16,891 nt of DNA from an uncultured Treponema sp. (GCA_905372345.1 CAJPPE010000007.1:1-16891), one strand, 5' to 3'; shown: positions 1-6,974, counted from the stretch's first letter. Notes: a model not told the origin generated them from the sequence alone. Numbers and translations: made by a program.

Positions 1-719
1 CCGTCAGCCCAAACCTCGCCTGAATATTTTTTTATCTCTTTTAAATGAGAGTGAGCAAATGAGGCAACGCTGCCCCTATCGGTTTCGATACGGCCGCCGT
101 GATTTGAAATTATGGCAATGTCGGGTTTTAGCTCCTTCACAACTTCAATATCATAGGATGTAAAAATACCCTTAACGGCAAAGGGGAGCTTTGCATATTT
201 TTTTAAAGCAGCCAAATCTTTTGCAGTTTTTTTTTCAAGGTGAACAAGATTCCGCATAGTTACAATATTATAAGCATCCGTATCTATCCCGATAATTTCT
301 GCCGCCTCCAGTGAGGCCTCAATTCTTTCAAAAAGCTTCATCTGCGGATATGGTTTTAAAAAGACTGCCCCTTTTTTTTTAACATCCTTTAAGGCTTCAA
401 TCCCTGAAAAAAGTTTTAAGTCGGGATAGCCGTCCCCAATGCTTAAAGCCAAACCGGCCTTAACCGATGCTCTTATAAGGTCAAAATAAAATTGCCTTTC
501 GTCCTCATAGCCGACATTTTCGACAGCCCCCGTCATAGGAGCAAGACGGAGTCTCGGCAGAGGATAGGAATCAGATGTATAATAATTTTTCCACTCGGCA
601 CAGTTTAAAATAAAATTAGAGCTTTCAAAGACTCCGCCCATTCCGGGAAGCTCTCCTATGCAGGCTTTTCCGTTACATTCCTTGCATAATCGGCACTTAT
701 ATTTTTTGTTCACACTCAT
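1..719 (-). CDS. FMN-dependent alpha-hydroxy-acid dehydrogenase/oxidase (partial, C-terminus outside window)
   Basis: The reading frame opens at an ATG (719) and stays open to the window edge, giving 239 residues of an incomplete protein. The family oxidises 2-hydroxy acids such as lactate or glycolate using FMN in a TIM barrel. Visible signatures are an LAPMTG segment (residues 59-64), the conserved Lys of FAVKG (K183), the active-site ISNHGGR motif (204-210, catalytic His207) and the start of the DGG phosphate-binding motif (D239), exactly where the window stops. The N-terminus has four cysteines spaced C-x2-C-x2-C-x4-C (C9, C12, C15, C20). As I recall, clostridial members of this subfamily have a similar Cys-rich start. 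The gene is the last visible member of the long minus-strand cluster, 9 bases after the preceding stop, with only a weak ribosome binding site. The family is secure, but the substrate cannot be told from sequence. Confidence 0.85.
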   Translation of the reverse strand, partial: MSVNKKYKCRLCKECNGKACIGELPGMGGVFESSNFILNCAEWKNYYTSDSYPLPRLRLAPMTGAVENVGYEDERQFYFDLIRASVKAGLALSIGDGYPDLKLFSGIEALKDVKKKGAVFLKPYPQMKLFERIEASLEAAEIIGIDTDAYNIVTMRNLVHLEKKTAKDLAALKKYAKLPFAVKGIFTSYDIEVVKELKPDIAIISNHGGRIETDRGSVASFAHSHLKEIKKYSGEVWAD

Positions 720-728
720 TTCATTTTC

Positions 729-1301
729 TCATTTTATTTTTGACGATAAAACCAAAAGTTTTTCTTTAATATAAATTTCGGCTTGAACCTTTTTTGCATT
801 ACCCGATTCATTTTGAGAAGAAAACCTAAGCTCTCCTCCCGTATAAATACCGGTCTGCAGCGAAGACGATAATTTGTTTCCCTCATCATCTAAAAAAATA
901 AAATTTACTCTTACCAAGGCACCGTCTTTTTCTTCACTATCTTTTAAGCTTTCTAAAAATTTAGTATTTTCACTCAAAAGCAAATTTGCCAAGGCCTTAT
1001 CCTTATGGATAAAGGAATTTAGCTCACTTTTTATTCCATAAATTTTTCCATTATTTTTATCTGACAAAGTAATAAAGAAAAAAATATTTACCCCTACTAA
1101 AACCAATATAGCAAAAAAAATAGAACGCAGACCGGGATTCTCAGTTACGCTTTTTATAAAACTTCTTCTTCTAATAAAATCCGGATCGTGTAATTGCCTG
1201 ACCTTTTCTGAGGCATTTTTAATTCTATCTTCCCTATTATAGCGGGTAAAAACTTCACGGGAAGAAGAATCCCTTGTTTCAAATAAATCATCGCTCATCA
1301 T
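729..1301 (-). CDS. Hypothetical single-pass membrane protein, 190 aa
   Basis: I do not recognise this protein. It has a charged, Arg-rich cytoplasmic-looking N-terminus (about 1-50), one clear transmembrane helix at about residues 57-80 and a 110-residue C-terminal part that is probably extracytoplasmic. The C-terminal part ends in alternating hydrophobic strands (for example VRVNFIFLDDEG and VQAEIYIKEK), suggesting a small beta domain. There is no cleavable signal peptide or lipobox. The start ATG (1301) overlaps the stop of the upstream lipoprotein gene in an ATGA arrangement, so translational coupling is likely. A second ATG follows immediately (1298) and could be the real start. Its place between a lipoprotein and the rest of the cluster suggests a cell-envelope role, but nothing in the sequence names one. 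Confidence 0.75.
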   Translation of the reverse strand: MMSDDLFETRDSSSREVFTRYNREDRIKNASEKVRQLHDPDFIRRRSFIKSVTENPGLRSIFFAILVLVGVNIFFFITLSDKNNGKIYGIKSELNSFIHKDKALANLLLSENTKFLESLKDSEEKDGALVRVNFIFLDDEGNKLSSSLQTGIYTGGELRFSSQNESGNAKKVQAEIYIKEKLLVLSSKIK

Positions 1302-2503
1302 TTATCCCCGATAATTTTATCGGCCCGCCACCATACAATTAATGCTTTATCATCTCTGGCAAGAATGGCCGAAAGAATTCCCTTAGAGGAAACATGGAAG
1401 GTATTATAAAATGTTTCATCGTTTGAAACAATCAAATCTTTTTTATATTTTTTTTGAGATTTTAAATTCATCATTTCAAGAGTATAACCTTTAGTGGTAG
1501 GAGTCAACAAGTAACACCAACCGTTTTCAGTAATCCCTATCATCTCATAAACCTTTTTAAAAGTAAAAGTTTCGGTTCCTGATGTTTCAATTTCCTCATA
1601 AGCATCTACATCCATTTTTTTATCATACTTACCGGTTTTAATATTTAAAAAATACAAACAGCTTTTATCGTAACTTACTCCTAGGTTTGCCCTAGTTGCC
1701 GCATCTTTTTCTTCAAGATAGTAATCAATTTTAATATATAAATAAAGCTCATCAAAATCGGGAACTATCTTATCTATCGAAGAAAATATTTTATTGGAAC
1801 TTTCATATGGATTGGGTACTGCATTAAAAAAGATAGGTATCTTATATAGCAAGTCCCCCTTGTTATTATACCAATAAATTTTTAAACTTGTCTGTGTTCG
1901 GCAAACGACTATTATATCATTGGAAGAATTCGTATGAATCCCCTCAATAGACGGAAAAGGCGTTCCGCCAAAACCTTCCTGCCCCAGATAATCTATAAAA
2001 GTTCCGTTTTCGTCGAAATGCAGGATTATATCCCTTAGGGCCAAATTTTCCTCATGATCATACTCGATTCTTTCATCCAAAACGGAATCTACAACAAAAA
2101 GATGCTTGGAAGAGTTTACGGTTAAAAGAGCAGGATGATTAAAGGGATATTTTATAGCGCCTCTTGTAGTTGCCTTAACATCCTGAGAATCATTTTGCAT
2201 AAAGGAAGGTTCCATGTTTGACTCTGGGTTATAAAAAAAGGTAAGCAAGTCTCCGAATGACGAAAGCTTTAATATTTTTTGTCCGCCCGAATTAACTATG
2301 TAAAATATACCTTCTTTCATCAAAATCTGTGTATCAGGACGTGAATAAGTACTGTTTAAATTAAAAAGATTGAGCTCGTTTTCAAAAAGCCCGTAATTAA
2401 GGCTGAACTTTTCTTCTCTCTCAAGCTCTAAAGGAGTTTCGCGTCCGCAGCCGAGTAAAAGGCCGATAAAAACTACAAGCAATATTTTTTTTAGATTTTT
2501 CAT
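1298..2503 (-). CDS. Probable lipoprotein with beta-propeller-like repeats, 401 aa
   Basis: The N-terminus is a lipoprotein signal: MKNLKK, a hydrophobic core, then LLLGC with the lipidated cysteine at C19, which fits relaxed spirochaetal lipoboxes. The mature protein has recurring strand-rich units of the kind seen in NHL/YVTN-type beta-propellers. Examples are GIFYIVNSGGQKILKLSSFG, HLFVVDS..., ILHFDENGTFIDYLGQEG, DIIVVCR..., WYNNKGDLLYKI and GWCYLLTPTTKGY. No catalytic motif is visible. The likely role is a surface or periplasmic-face scaffold or binding protein, which is inference. The gene starts 14 bases after the aldolase-type gene, and its GAGG ribosome binding site overlaps that gene's TAG stop. 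It overlaps the next gene by ATGA. Length and fold resemble other treponemal and leptospiral propeller-type lipoproteins, but I cannot place it in a named family with certainty. Confidence 0.8.
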   Translation of the reverse strand: MKNLKKILLVVFIGLLLGCGRETPLELEREEKFSLNYGLFENELNLFNLNSTYSRPDTQILMKEGIFYIVNSGGQKILKLSSFGDLLTFFYNPESNMEPSFMQNDSQDVKATTRGAIKYPFNHPALLTVNSSKHLFVVDSVLDERIEYDHEENLALRDIILHFDENGTFIDYLGQEGFGGTPFPSIEGIHTNSSNDIIVVCRTQTSLKIYWYNNKGDLLYKIPIFFNAVPNPYESSNKIFSSIDKIVPDFDELYLYIKIDYYLEEKDAATRANLGVSYDKSCLYFLNIKTGKYDKKMDVDAYEEIETSGTETFTFKKVYEMIGITENGWCYLLTPTTKGYTLEMMNLKSQKKYKKDLIVSNDETFYNTFHVSSKGILSAILARDDKALIVWWRADKIIGDK

Positions 2504-2517
2504 CTTAATTTTAACCT

Positions 2518-3705
2518 CTAAATTTGTAAACTCATTTTAGAATATTCTCCGATATAACCGCTTCTCATTTTTTTTGCACTCCTGCGGCTGATCGGAAAAT
2601 AATTTTTAAATTTCCATGAAAGAACAAGGGCCAAAAGATTTTTTTCCAAGATTTCTTTTAGAGCATCGATATCTTCCTTATCGGAAACACAACAAAGAGC
2701 ACCGCTTTCATTTATCAAAACAGAAGAGCGGTTTTTTAAAGCATCTAGAATTTCCGCGCTCATCTCTTCAGCTCGGCTTTCAAAAAAAGGAAACAAAAAA
2801 ATGTTTTCGCCGGCAATCTGAGCAAAATCATCCAAAAAAGCCGGTATGCAGTTATCTATGTTCATTTTTTTTGAAACAAAAAGAGCCGCAGGAAGAGAAC
2901 TTTGTTCTATAAAATTAATATCCGGGTAGGTATCGTATATGCACCGATGTAAGTCGGCTTGAAAATCAAAAAGGCCTTCAATTATATTTCCGGATTTTAT
3001 ATCCATCTTGCAAACGGTAATATCGGTACTTTTATCGTAAACAGTACATGAATCGCCCTCTCGGCAGCTCGCGTAAAAATTAATCAAAGGCTGCAAGGCT
3101 TTTCTTTCATATCGCCGGTAAGCAAGGGCCAGGGCCGGAACTTCAGCAAAAATCAAATCACGGCAAAGCTCTTCCAGAGCCTCCGCTTGGGCAAAGGCTT
3201 CCGCCGCATCAGCACCGAAACAGACGGCCCCATGTTGAGCCATAATTATTGCCCCGGCAGGTTTTGTTAAGCATTTTACAATATGGCGGGCTATTCTTTT
3301 TGTGCCGGCAGAAGCATACCTTGCCACAGGAACCGATTCCCCTAAAATGGAACTAAGATTCTCATTTTCAACAGGTATGGAAGAAAAACATCCCGAAACG
3401 GCAGAGGCAAATTTTTGATGTGTATGGATTATAAACTTTATATTTTGATCGGCCCTATAAAGGCTTGCATGAACAAACCTCTCTGAAGAAGGCTTGACAG
3501 GCCCGGAAGTTTCAGGCCTATTGATTTTAAGAACAACTATATGCTCAGGTTTTAAATTCTCATAACCATAGCCTGAAGGAGTGATAGCAAAAGTATCGGC
3601 ATCTATACGCACGCTGACATTTCCCCATGTACGTACCGTCAGACCGGACGTTAAAAGCTTCTTTCCCGTCTCTATTATAATACTTTTTGCTTCATCAAGG
3701 GTCAT
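2518..3705 (-). CDS. Class II aldolase/adducin-family protein with a second degenerate copy of the domain, 395 aa
   Basis: The N-terminal half (about 1-205) is a complete class II aldolase/adducin domain. It has GNVS (28-31), the catalytic Glu of PSSE (E75), the two zinc ligands of IIHTH (H94, H96) and the third ligand in AQHGAV (H158). Relatives such as L-fuculose-phosphate aldolase and L-ribulose-5-phosphate epimerase cleave or epimerise sugar phosphates using zinc, so a sugar-phosphate or related substrate is likely but not identifiable. The usual family length is 210-230 residues. Here a further 190 residues (about 206-395) repeat the same pattern without the metal ligands: FIEQSS replaces IIHTHQ and NESGAL replaces AQHGAV. 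The gene starts 5 bases after the response-regulator stop and lies in the middle of the cluster. The domain family is firm; activity and substrate are unknown. Confidence 0.85.
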   Translation of the reverse strand: MTLDEAKSIIIETGKKLLTSGLTVRTWGNVSVRIDADTFAITPSGYGYENLKPEHIVVLKINRPETSGPVKPSSERFVHASLYRADQNIKFIIHTHQKFASAVSGCFSSIPVENENLSSILGESVPVARYASAGTKRIARHIVKCLTKPAGAIIMAQHGAVCFGADAAEAFAQAEALEELCRDLIFAEVPALALAYRRYERKALQPLINFYASCREGDSCTVYDKSTDITVCKMDIKSGNIIEGLFDFQADLHRCIYDTYPDINFIEQSSLPAALFVSKKMNIDNCIPAFLDDFAQIAGENIFLFPFFESRAEEMSAEILDALKNRSSVLINESGALCCVSDKEDIDALKEILEKNLLALVLSWKFKNYFPISRRSAKKMRSGYIGEYSKMSLQI

Positions 3706-3710
3706 CAGCT

Positions 3711-4313
3711 CTAGCTTACAACCTCATTTATTTCACTCAATAAGGCATTAAAATCTATGGGCTTTCTAAAGAAGGAATCAGCACCCAAATCTTTCATCTG
3801 CTTTTCTAAAGATTCGTCATCCAGTCCTGTAATAACAATTATATAAGGCTGTCCGAAAAAAGGATCGGTTTTTATTTTTTTGCATATTTCCTTGCCGTTA
3901 ACTCCGGGAAGGTCTATATCCAAAATAACAAAGCCCGGTTTATGCTTTACAAGCTGAGTACCTGCATCAAAGCCGTCGAAGGACTTGTATACAGTTAAAT
4001 TAGGAAGGTTTTTATTAAAAAATGAAGCAATAGCCTCATTTAAAACAACGTCATCGTCTATAATTATGATAGAATTCCAATGAGCATCTTCCACTGAATC
4101 CTGTAATTCGGGAGGAACCTTCATTCCTCTTTCTTTTATAAAGAAGAGCAAGTCTTCATAATATACCCTATATTGTCCGCCCGGCGTATTAAACGCTTTT
4201 AAATAGCCGTTTCTAATCCAGTTAATGGCTGTCTGATTTACAACTCCGCAGATATTTGCAACTTCAAGAGCGGAGTACATTTTAACTCGTCTTCTACTTT
4301 CGCTTTTACCCAT
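3711..4313 (-). CDS. Response regulator with N-terminal excisionase/MerR-type HTH and C-terminal receiver domain
   Basis: In numbering from the ATG chosen here, residues about 12-58 form an excisionase/BldC-like helix-turn-helix: SALEVANICGV, then TAINWIRNGYLKA and the wing GGQYRVYYEDLLFFI. Residues about 80-200 form a CheY-like receiver with the acidic pocket DDD (86-88), phospho-acceptor Asp132 in FVILD, Thr162 and Lys184. It is probably a phosphorylation-controlled DNA-binding protein. HTH first and receiver second is the reverse of the usual response-regulator order. No histidine kinase gene is in the window. The frame extends upstream to a TTG at 4331, but the only AAGG-like ribosome binding site lies too close to the TTG and too far from the ATG at 4313. 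A further ATG at 4280, just before the HTH, is also possible. The gene follows recX closely. Confidence 0.85.
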   Translation of the reverse strand: MGKSESRRRVKMYSALEVANICGVVNQTAINWIRNGYLKAFNTPGGQYRVYYEDLLFFIKERGMKVPPELQDSVEDAHWNSIIIIDDDVVLNEAIASFFNKNLPNLTVYKSFDGFDAGTQLVKHKPGFVILDIDLPGVNGKEICKKIKTDPFFGQPYIIVITGLDDESLEKQMKDLGADSFFRKPIDFNALLSEINEVVS

Positions 4314-4334
4314 AGTATACGAATGAAACAAACC

Positions 4335-5045
4335 TTAAAAAGAGTCGGTTATGTTTTCAAGTTCCTCCAAACATATATTCACAGTACTAACGGAAAAACC
4401 CAGTCTATACATTTTACGCATCAACCGAGGTTTATCCACCCCATTTATCAGCTGTTTTTTCAAAGCTTTTCGGCAAATATCTTCTTCCGAATGTTCCGAA
4501 AAAAACTCATTAAGCACATCTTCCACAATTTTAAAGCTTACTCCTCTTAGAGCAAGCTCGGAGGCCAATCTGTTACGGCCTTCTTTTTTACTTATGACTC
4601 TGGTGTTAAGCCAAGCTCTGGCAAAACGCCCATCGTCAAGAAATCCCTTTTTCTCAAGATAATCCAGTGCCGGATTAATCTCAAAAGCTAAAAAACCTTT
4701 TTTTTTGAGCTTCAATTCCAACTGAAATCTGGAATGTTCAGCTCTGTATAAATAGGACGCAGCGGTACACTCAGCCTCATAAATCTTTACCGCATTAAGC
4801 AGCGCCTCAAGCGATTCATCGCTTATAGGGCAACCGCATTCAGCAACAAGGCCGTCAAAGTCATCTTCATCAAAATAATCAGGCCGTGTTACAAAAGACA
4901 CTCCTTCAGAATTGATGATTTTCACCAAATCCGAAGAAGTGCTGCATATATCCGCAATAGAAAAAGGATTAACGCTTGCTGAACTGGAATCTTCGTCTTG
5001 CACCGCGCTGACCGAATTTTTTTCGTTCAACCATTCGTGAATCAC
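4335..5045 (-). CDS. recX: Regulatory protein RecX
   Basis: RecX proteins bind RecA filaments and modulate recombination and the SOS response in the cytoplasm. The C-terminal two thirds show the RecX three-helix repeats: a YRAEHSRFQLELKLKKKGF segment (about 104-122), then FLDDGRFARAWL (134-145) and SKKEGRNRLASELALRGV (151-168). The length (236 aa with the longest start) is slightly more than typical because of an N-terminal extension. That start is a GTG at 5045, giving a 77-base overlap with the end of rpsI. No convincing ribosome binding site marks it. GTG at 5003 and TTG/GTG at 4928/4925 are alternatives, and the recognisable fold begins only around residue 38. recX is not next to recA here. 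It sits between a ribosomal protein gene and a regulator gene and probably shares the rplM promoter. Confidence 0.88.
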   Translation of the reverse strand: MIHEWLNEKNSVSAVQDEDSSSASVNPFSIADICSTSSDLVKIINSEGVSFVTRPDYFDEDDFDGLVAECGCPISDESLEALLNAVKIYEAECTAASYLYRAEHSRFQLELKLKKKGFLAFEINPALDYLEKKGFLDDGRFARAWLNTRVISKKEGRNRLASELALRGVSFKIVEDVLNEFFSEHSEEDICRKALKKQLINGVDKPRLMRKMYRLGFSVSTVNICLEELENITDSF

Positions 5046-5358
5046 GTGTAAGCAATCCGTTAGCCTTTAAGGATGCATGATTTGATGCATCTACTTGGGC
5101 CAAAGCTCTTGCAATTCCGTGAGAGCACGCACCGGCTTGGCCTGTAAGACCTCCGCCTCGTACAGTGATTACAATATCATACTTAGATTCACCTGCAGTA
5201 ACCATTAAGGGTTCTTTTGCTTTTTGGACTTGTTCCGGAGTGGCAAAGTACTCGTTAATATCCTTATCATTGATAATTAACTGACCTTTACCATCCCGAA
5301 TGTATACTCGCGCCACTGAAGTTTTTCGTCGGCCTGTTCCCATTCCAATATTTTTCAC
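4969..5358 (-). CDS. rpsI: 30S ribosomal protein S9
   Basis: S9 is a small-subunit protein whose C-terminal tail reaches the P-site tRNA. The sequence shows GTGRRKTSVARV near the N-terminus, the central VRGGGLTGQAGA and HGIARAL segments, LTRDSRMVERKK, and the universal basic tail ending in FSKR. I place the start at the GTG at 5358 (129 aa), because a perfect AAGGAG lies 6 bases upstream and this gives the usual S9 length. A longer frame from a TTG at 5379 would begin inside rplM and has no ribosome binding site. The stop of rplM overlaps this Shine-Dalgarno sequence, so the pair is tightly coupled as the normal L13-S9 operon. Confidence 0.97.
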   Translation of the reverse strand: MKNIGMGTGRRKTSVARVYIRDGKGQLIINDKDINEYFATPEQVQKAKEPLMVTAGESKYDIVITVRGGGLTGQAGACSHGIARALAQVDASNHASLKANGLLTRDSRMVERKKFGQRGARRRFQFSKR

Positions 5359-5364
5359 TTTACG

Positions 5365-5370
5365 CTCCTT
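5365..5370 (-). promoter_or_regulatory. Ribosome binding site deciding the rpsI start
   Basis: The minus strand reads AAGGAG, 6 bases before GTG 5358, and overlaps the TAA stop of rplM. It supports the GTG rather than the upstream TTG as the rpsI start. Confidence 0.85.
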
Positions 5371-5797
5371 ATACTTCAACCGCTATGGGGTTCTGTGCTT
5401 GGTGAGGATGTTCGGGGCCTGCATAGACCTTAACATTCGTTAAAAGCTTTCTTCCAAGGGGTCCCTTAGGAAGCATACCTTTAATTGCAATCATCAAGGG
5501 CTCAGCCGGTTTTTTAGCGATTAAGCCGTTAAAGTTGATAGACTTTAAACCGCCTACATAACCGGAGTGAGTATAGTACATCTTATCCTTAGCCTTATTT
5601 CCTGTTACGGCTACTTTTTCGGCATTAATAATAACGACATAATCACCGATTTCCTGATGAGGTGCAAAACTTACCTTGTGTTTTCCTCTCAGCATAGCTG
5701 CAGTTTTAGCAGCAACGCGGCCAAGCGGCTTCCCGGCGGCATCAATAACGTACCAAGAGCGCGGCGCTTCATGTTCTTTAAAAAAAATAGTTTTCAT
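5369..5797 (-). CDS. rplM: 50S ribosomal protein L13
   Basis: L13 is an early-assembly protein of the large ribosomal subunit. The 142-residue length is standard. The sequence shows the N-terminal [16 protein letters not shown] segment, [22 protein letters not shown] and the family signature [20 protein letters not shown], followed by [10 protein letters not shown]. The ATG at 5797 has AGAAGG about 10 bases upstream. It is the first gene of the rplM-rpsI unit and lies behind a perfect sigma-70 type promoter. The compact genes that follow probably share this promoter. Confidence 0.98.
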   Translation of the reverse strand: MKTIFFKEHEAPRSWYVIDAAGKPLGRVAAKTAAMLRGKHKVSFAPHQEIGDYVVIINAEKVAVTGNKAKDKMYYTHSGYVGGLKSINFNGLIAKKPAEPLMIAIKGMLPKGPLGRKLLTNVKVYAGPEHPHQAQNPIAVEV

Positions 5798-5847
5798 TTA
5801 ATGTATACCTTCTACAAACAATATATGCAGATAATGTGGGTTCTGAT

Positions 5848-5876
5848 ATTATAACTAAATATAGAATAAGTGTCAA
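5848..5876 (-). promoter_or_regulatory. Consensus sigma-70 promoter for rplM-rpsI cluster
   Basis: Read on the minus strand, TTGACA (5876-5871) and TATAAT (5853-5848) are separated by exactly 17 bases. Both hexamers match the consensus perfectly. The -10 box ends 50 bases before the rplM ATG. It is the best promoter in the window and fits a highly expressed ribosomal operon. Confidence 0.9.
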
Positions 5877-5895
5877 TAACTTAAGGCTATAACAA

Positions 5896-6129
5896 TTATT
5901 CGGCTTTATTTTCGGCAGCCTTCATAGCTGCTTCTTCTTTTCTTGCATCTTGCTTATCTTTAATATCGGCAATTCCGATAAATACGGAAATAAGGCCGAC
6001 AAAGGCTGCAAAAATAGGTAAACCGCCTCTTAAGAATAAGAGAATATCCTGTCCCCAAGCCAAGCCCATGGGGAGGGCTGCAATAACCGTAAAAGCGATT
6101 AAAACAATACCAATAATAAGTGCTAGCAT
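5896..6129 (-). CDS. Small two-helix membrane protein, 77 aa
   Basis: I do not recognise the family. The protein starts directly with a hydrophobic helix (about residues 2-24, LALIIGIVLIAFTVIAALP...) and has a short linker with WGQD. A second helix spans about 34-55 (GLPIFAAFVGLISVFIGI). The tail is charged and Lys/Glu/Ala-rich (about 56-77) and is likely cytoplasmic. There is no lipobox or cleavable signal. A strong AGGAGG sits 6 bases before the ATG and a good promoter lies just upstream, so this short gene is real and probably well expressed. It is separated from the ribosomal operon by that operon's own promoter. No terminator is visible after its stop, so read-through into rplM is possible. 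The role is unknown. Confidence 0.85.
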   Translation of the reverse strand: MLALIIGIVLIAFTVIAALPMGLAWGQDILLFLRGGLPIFAAFVGLISVFIGIADIKDKQDARKEEAAMKAAENKAE

Positions 6130-6135
6130 TTAAAG

Positions 6136-6141
6136 CCTCCT
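6136..6141 (-). promoter_or_regulatory. Strong ribosome binding site for the 77-aa membrane protein
   Basis: The minus strand reads AGGAGG with 6 bases to the ATG at 6129. This is an ideal spacing and strong support that the small gene is translated. Confidence 0.85.
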
Positions 6142-6153
6142 ATTTAAGTGTTC

Positions 6154-6182
6154 ATTATTACATATTTAAACATTTTCGTCAA
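6154..6182 (-). promoter_or_regulatory. Probable sigma-70 promoter for the 77-aa membrane protein
   Basis: On the minus strand TTGACG (6182-6177) is followed after 17 bases by AATAAT (6159-6154). An alternative -10 is TAATAA with a spacing of 16. Transcription would start shortly before the AGGAGG of the small gene. Confidence 0.7.
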
Positions 6183-6218
6183 CTAGCGATAAAAATCAAG
6201 TAATAAAGTTATGGGTTT

Positions 6219-6256
6219 TACCCATCCTTAAAGAATTAAGGATGGGTATTTTTTTT
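6219..6256 (+). terminator. Hairpin with T-tract on the plus strand, between the transporter and small membrane protein genes
   Basis: A perfect 13-bp stem (6219-6231 with 6236-6248, sequence TACCCATCCTTAA and its complement) with a 4-base loop is followed by eight T residues on the plus strand (6249-6256). That is a textbook intrinsic terminator for rightward transcription, yet all neighbouring genes run leftward. In the leftward direction the stem is followed by AAAACCC rather than a T-tract. It may still stop or stabilise the transporter mRNA, which ends about 12 bases before it. Confidence 0.6.
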
Positions 6257-6260
6257 GAAC

Positions 6261-6974
6261 CTATTTTCCCGGAAGGGGATTATAGCTTACATTGTAGTCA
6301 TAAACATCTGTCTGTTCATGTTTTTTTACAAAGGCAACTATCTTGTAAGTGAAAGGCGTAAATATAACTTCTATAAACGTTTTAAAAAGATAGTTTGAAA
6401 ATGCCATTATAATAAGAACATCTATGCTGTAAAAGCCTAAAAAAGAAATAGCAACAAAAACGGCACTGTCTAAAAATTCTCCAACCAATGTCGAGCCTAT
6501 AGTTCTAAGCCATAAGTACTTGCCCTTTGTTATTACTTTTAACTTAGACAAAACAACCGAGTTGGAATACTCTCCAATAAAATAACCGAAAAGGCTGCCG
6601 GCGCAAATGCGGGGCATCTGTAAAAGAATGTTATCAAAATCTTTTTGAAATACCCACTCAGCTTCGGCAGGAAGAACACTTATAAGCCAGATATTCAGGC
6701 TCATAATAAGAAGCATAAAAAAGCCGGTCCAAATAACCTTTCTTGAAGCCTTATAACCATAGACTTCAGCTAAAACATCTCCAAAAATATAAGAAAAAGG
6801 AAAAAGAAGAGTACCTCCGTCAAAAACGAAGGGGCCAAGCTGCACCATCTTTGCCGCAAGAATATTCGACAAAACCAAAACGCCTACAAAGAGTCCGGAA
6901 ATTACCGGCAAGAAATTCGTTTTCTTAATGGAGTCCGTCTCAAGGACTCCTTGATTTAATTGTGAATTTTCCAT
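6261..6974 (-). CDS. Queuosine precursor transporter (YhhQ/VUT family)
   Basis: The protein is a polytopic inner-membrane transporter of 237 residues, a normal family length. About six hydrophobic segments are visible (roughly 22-42, 50-66, 80-101, 118-135, 165-190 and 192-215). The family hallmarks are present: FGDVLAEVYGYKASRK (64-79), RTIGSTLVGEFLDS (157-170) and the C-terminal YLFKTFIEVIFTPFTYK (195-211). E. coli YhhQ imports 7-cyano-7-deazaguanine or related queuosine precursors, and salvage of this kind suits a host-associated spirochaete. The exact substrate is inferred from the family. The ATG at 6974 has no strong ribosome binding site. The gene lies 57 bases after the CxxCxxCC protein and is followed by a strong hairpin. 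Confidence 0.88.
   Translation of the reverse strand: MENSQLNQGVLETDSIKKTNFLPVISGLFVGVLVLSNILAAKMVQLGPFVFDGGTLLFPFSYIFGDVLAEVYGYKASRKVIWTGFFMLLIMSLNIWLISVLPAEAEWVFQKDFDNILLQMPRICAGSLFGYFIGEYSNSVVLSKLKVITKGKYLWLRTIGSTLVGEFLDSAVFVAISFLGFYSIDVLIIMAFSNYLFKTFIEVIFTPFTYKIVAFVKKHEQTDVYDYNVSYNPLPGK

Noticed and set aside
2616..2912. 98-codon frame on the plus strand
   Set aside because: It is antisense to the class II aldolase-type gene, whose coding pattern is clear. The predicted peptide is Lys/Phe-rich from A/T-rich antisense codons.
5359..5379. Upstream TTG start adding 7 residues to S9
   Set aside because: It begins inside rplM without a ribosome binding site. AAGGAG with 6-base spacing precedes GTG 5358, which gives the standard S9 length.
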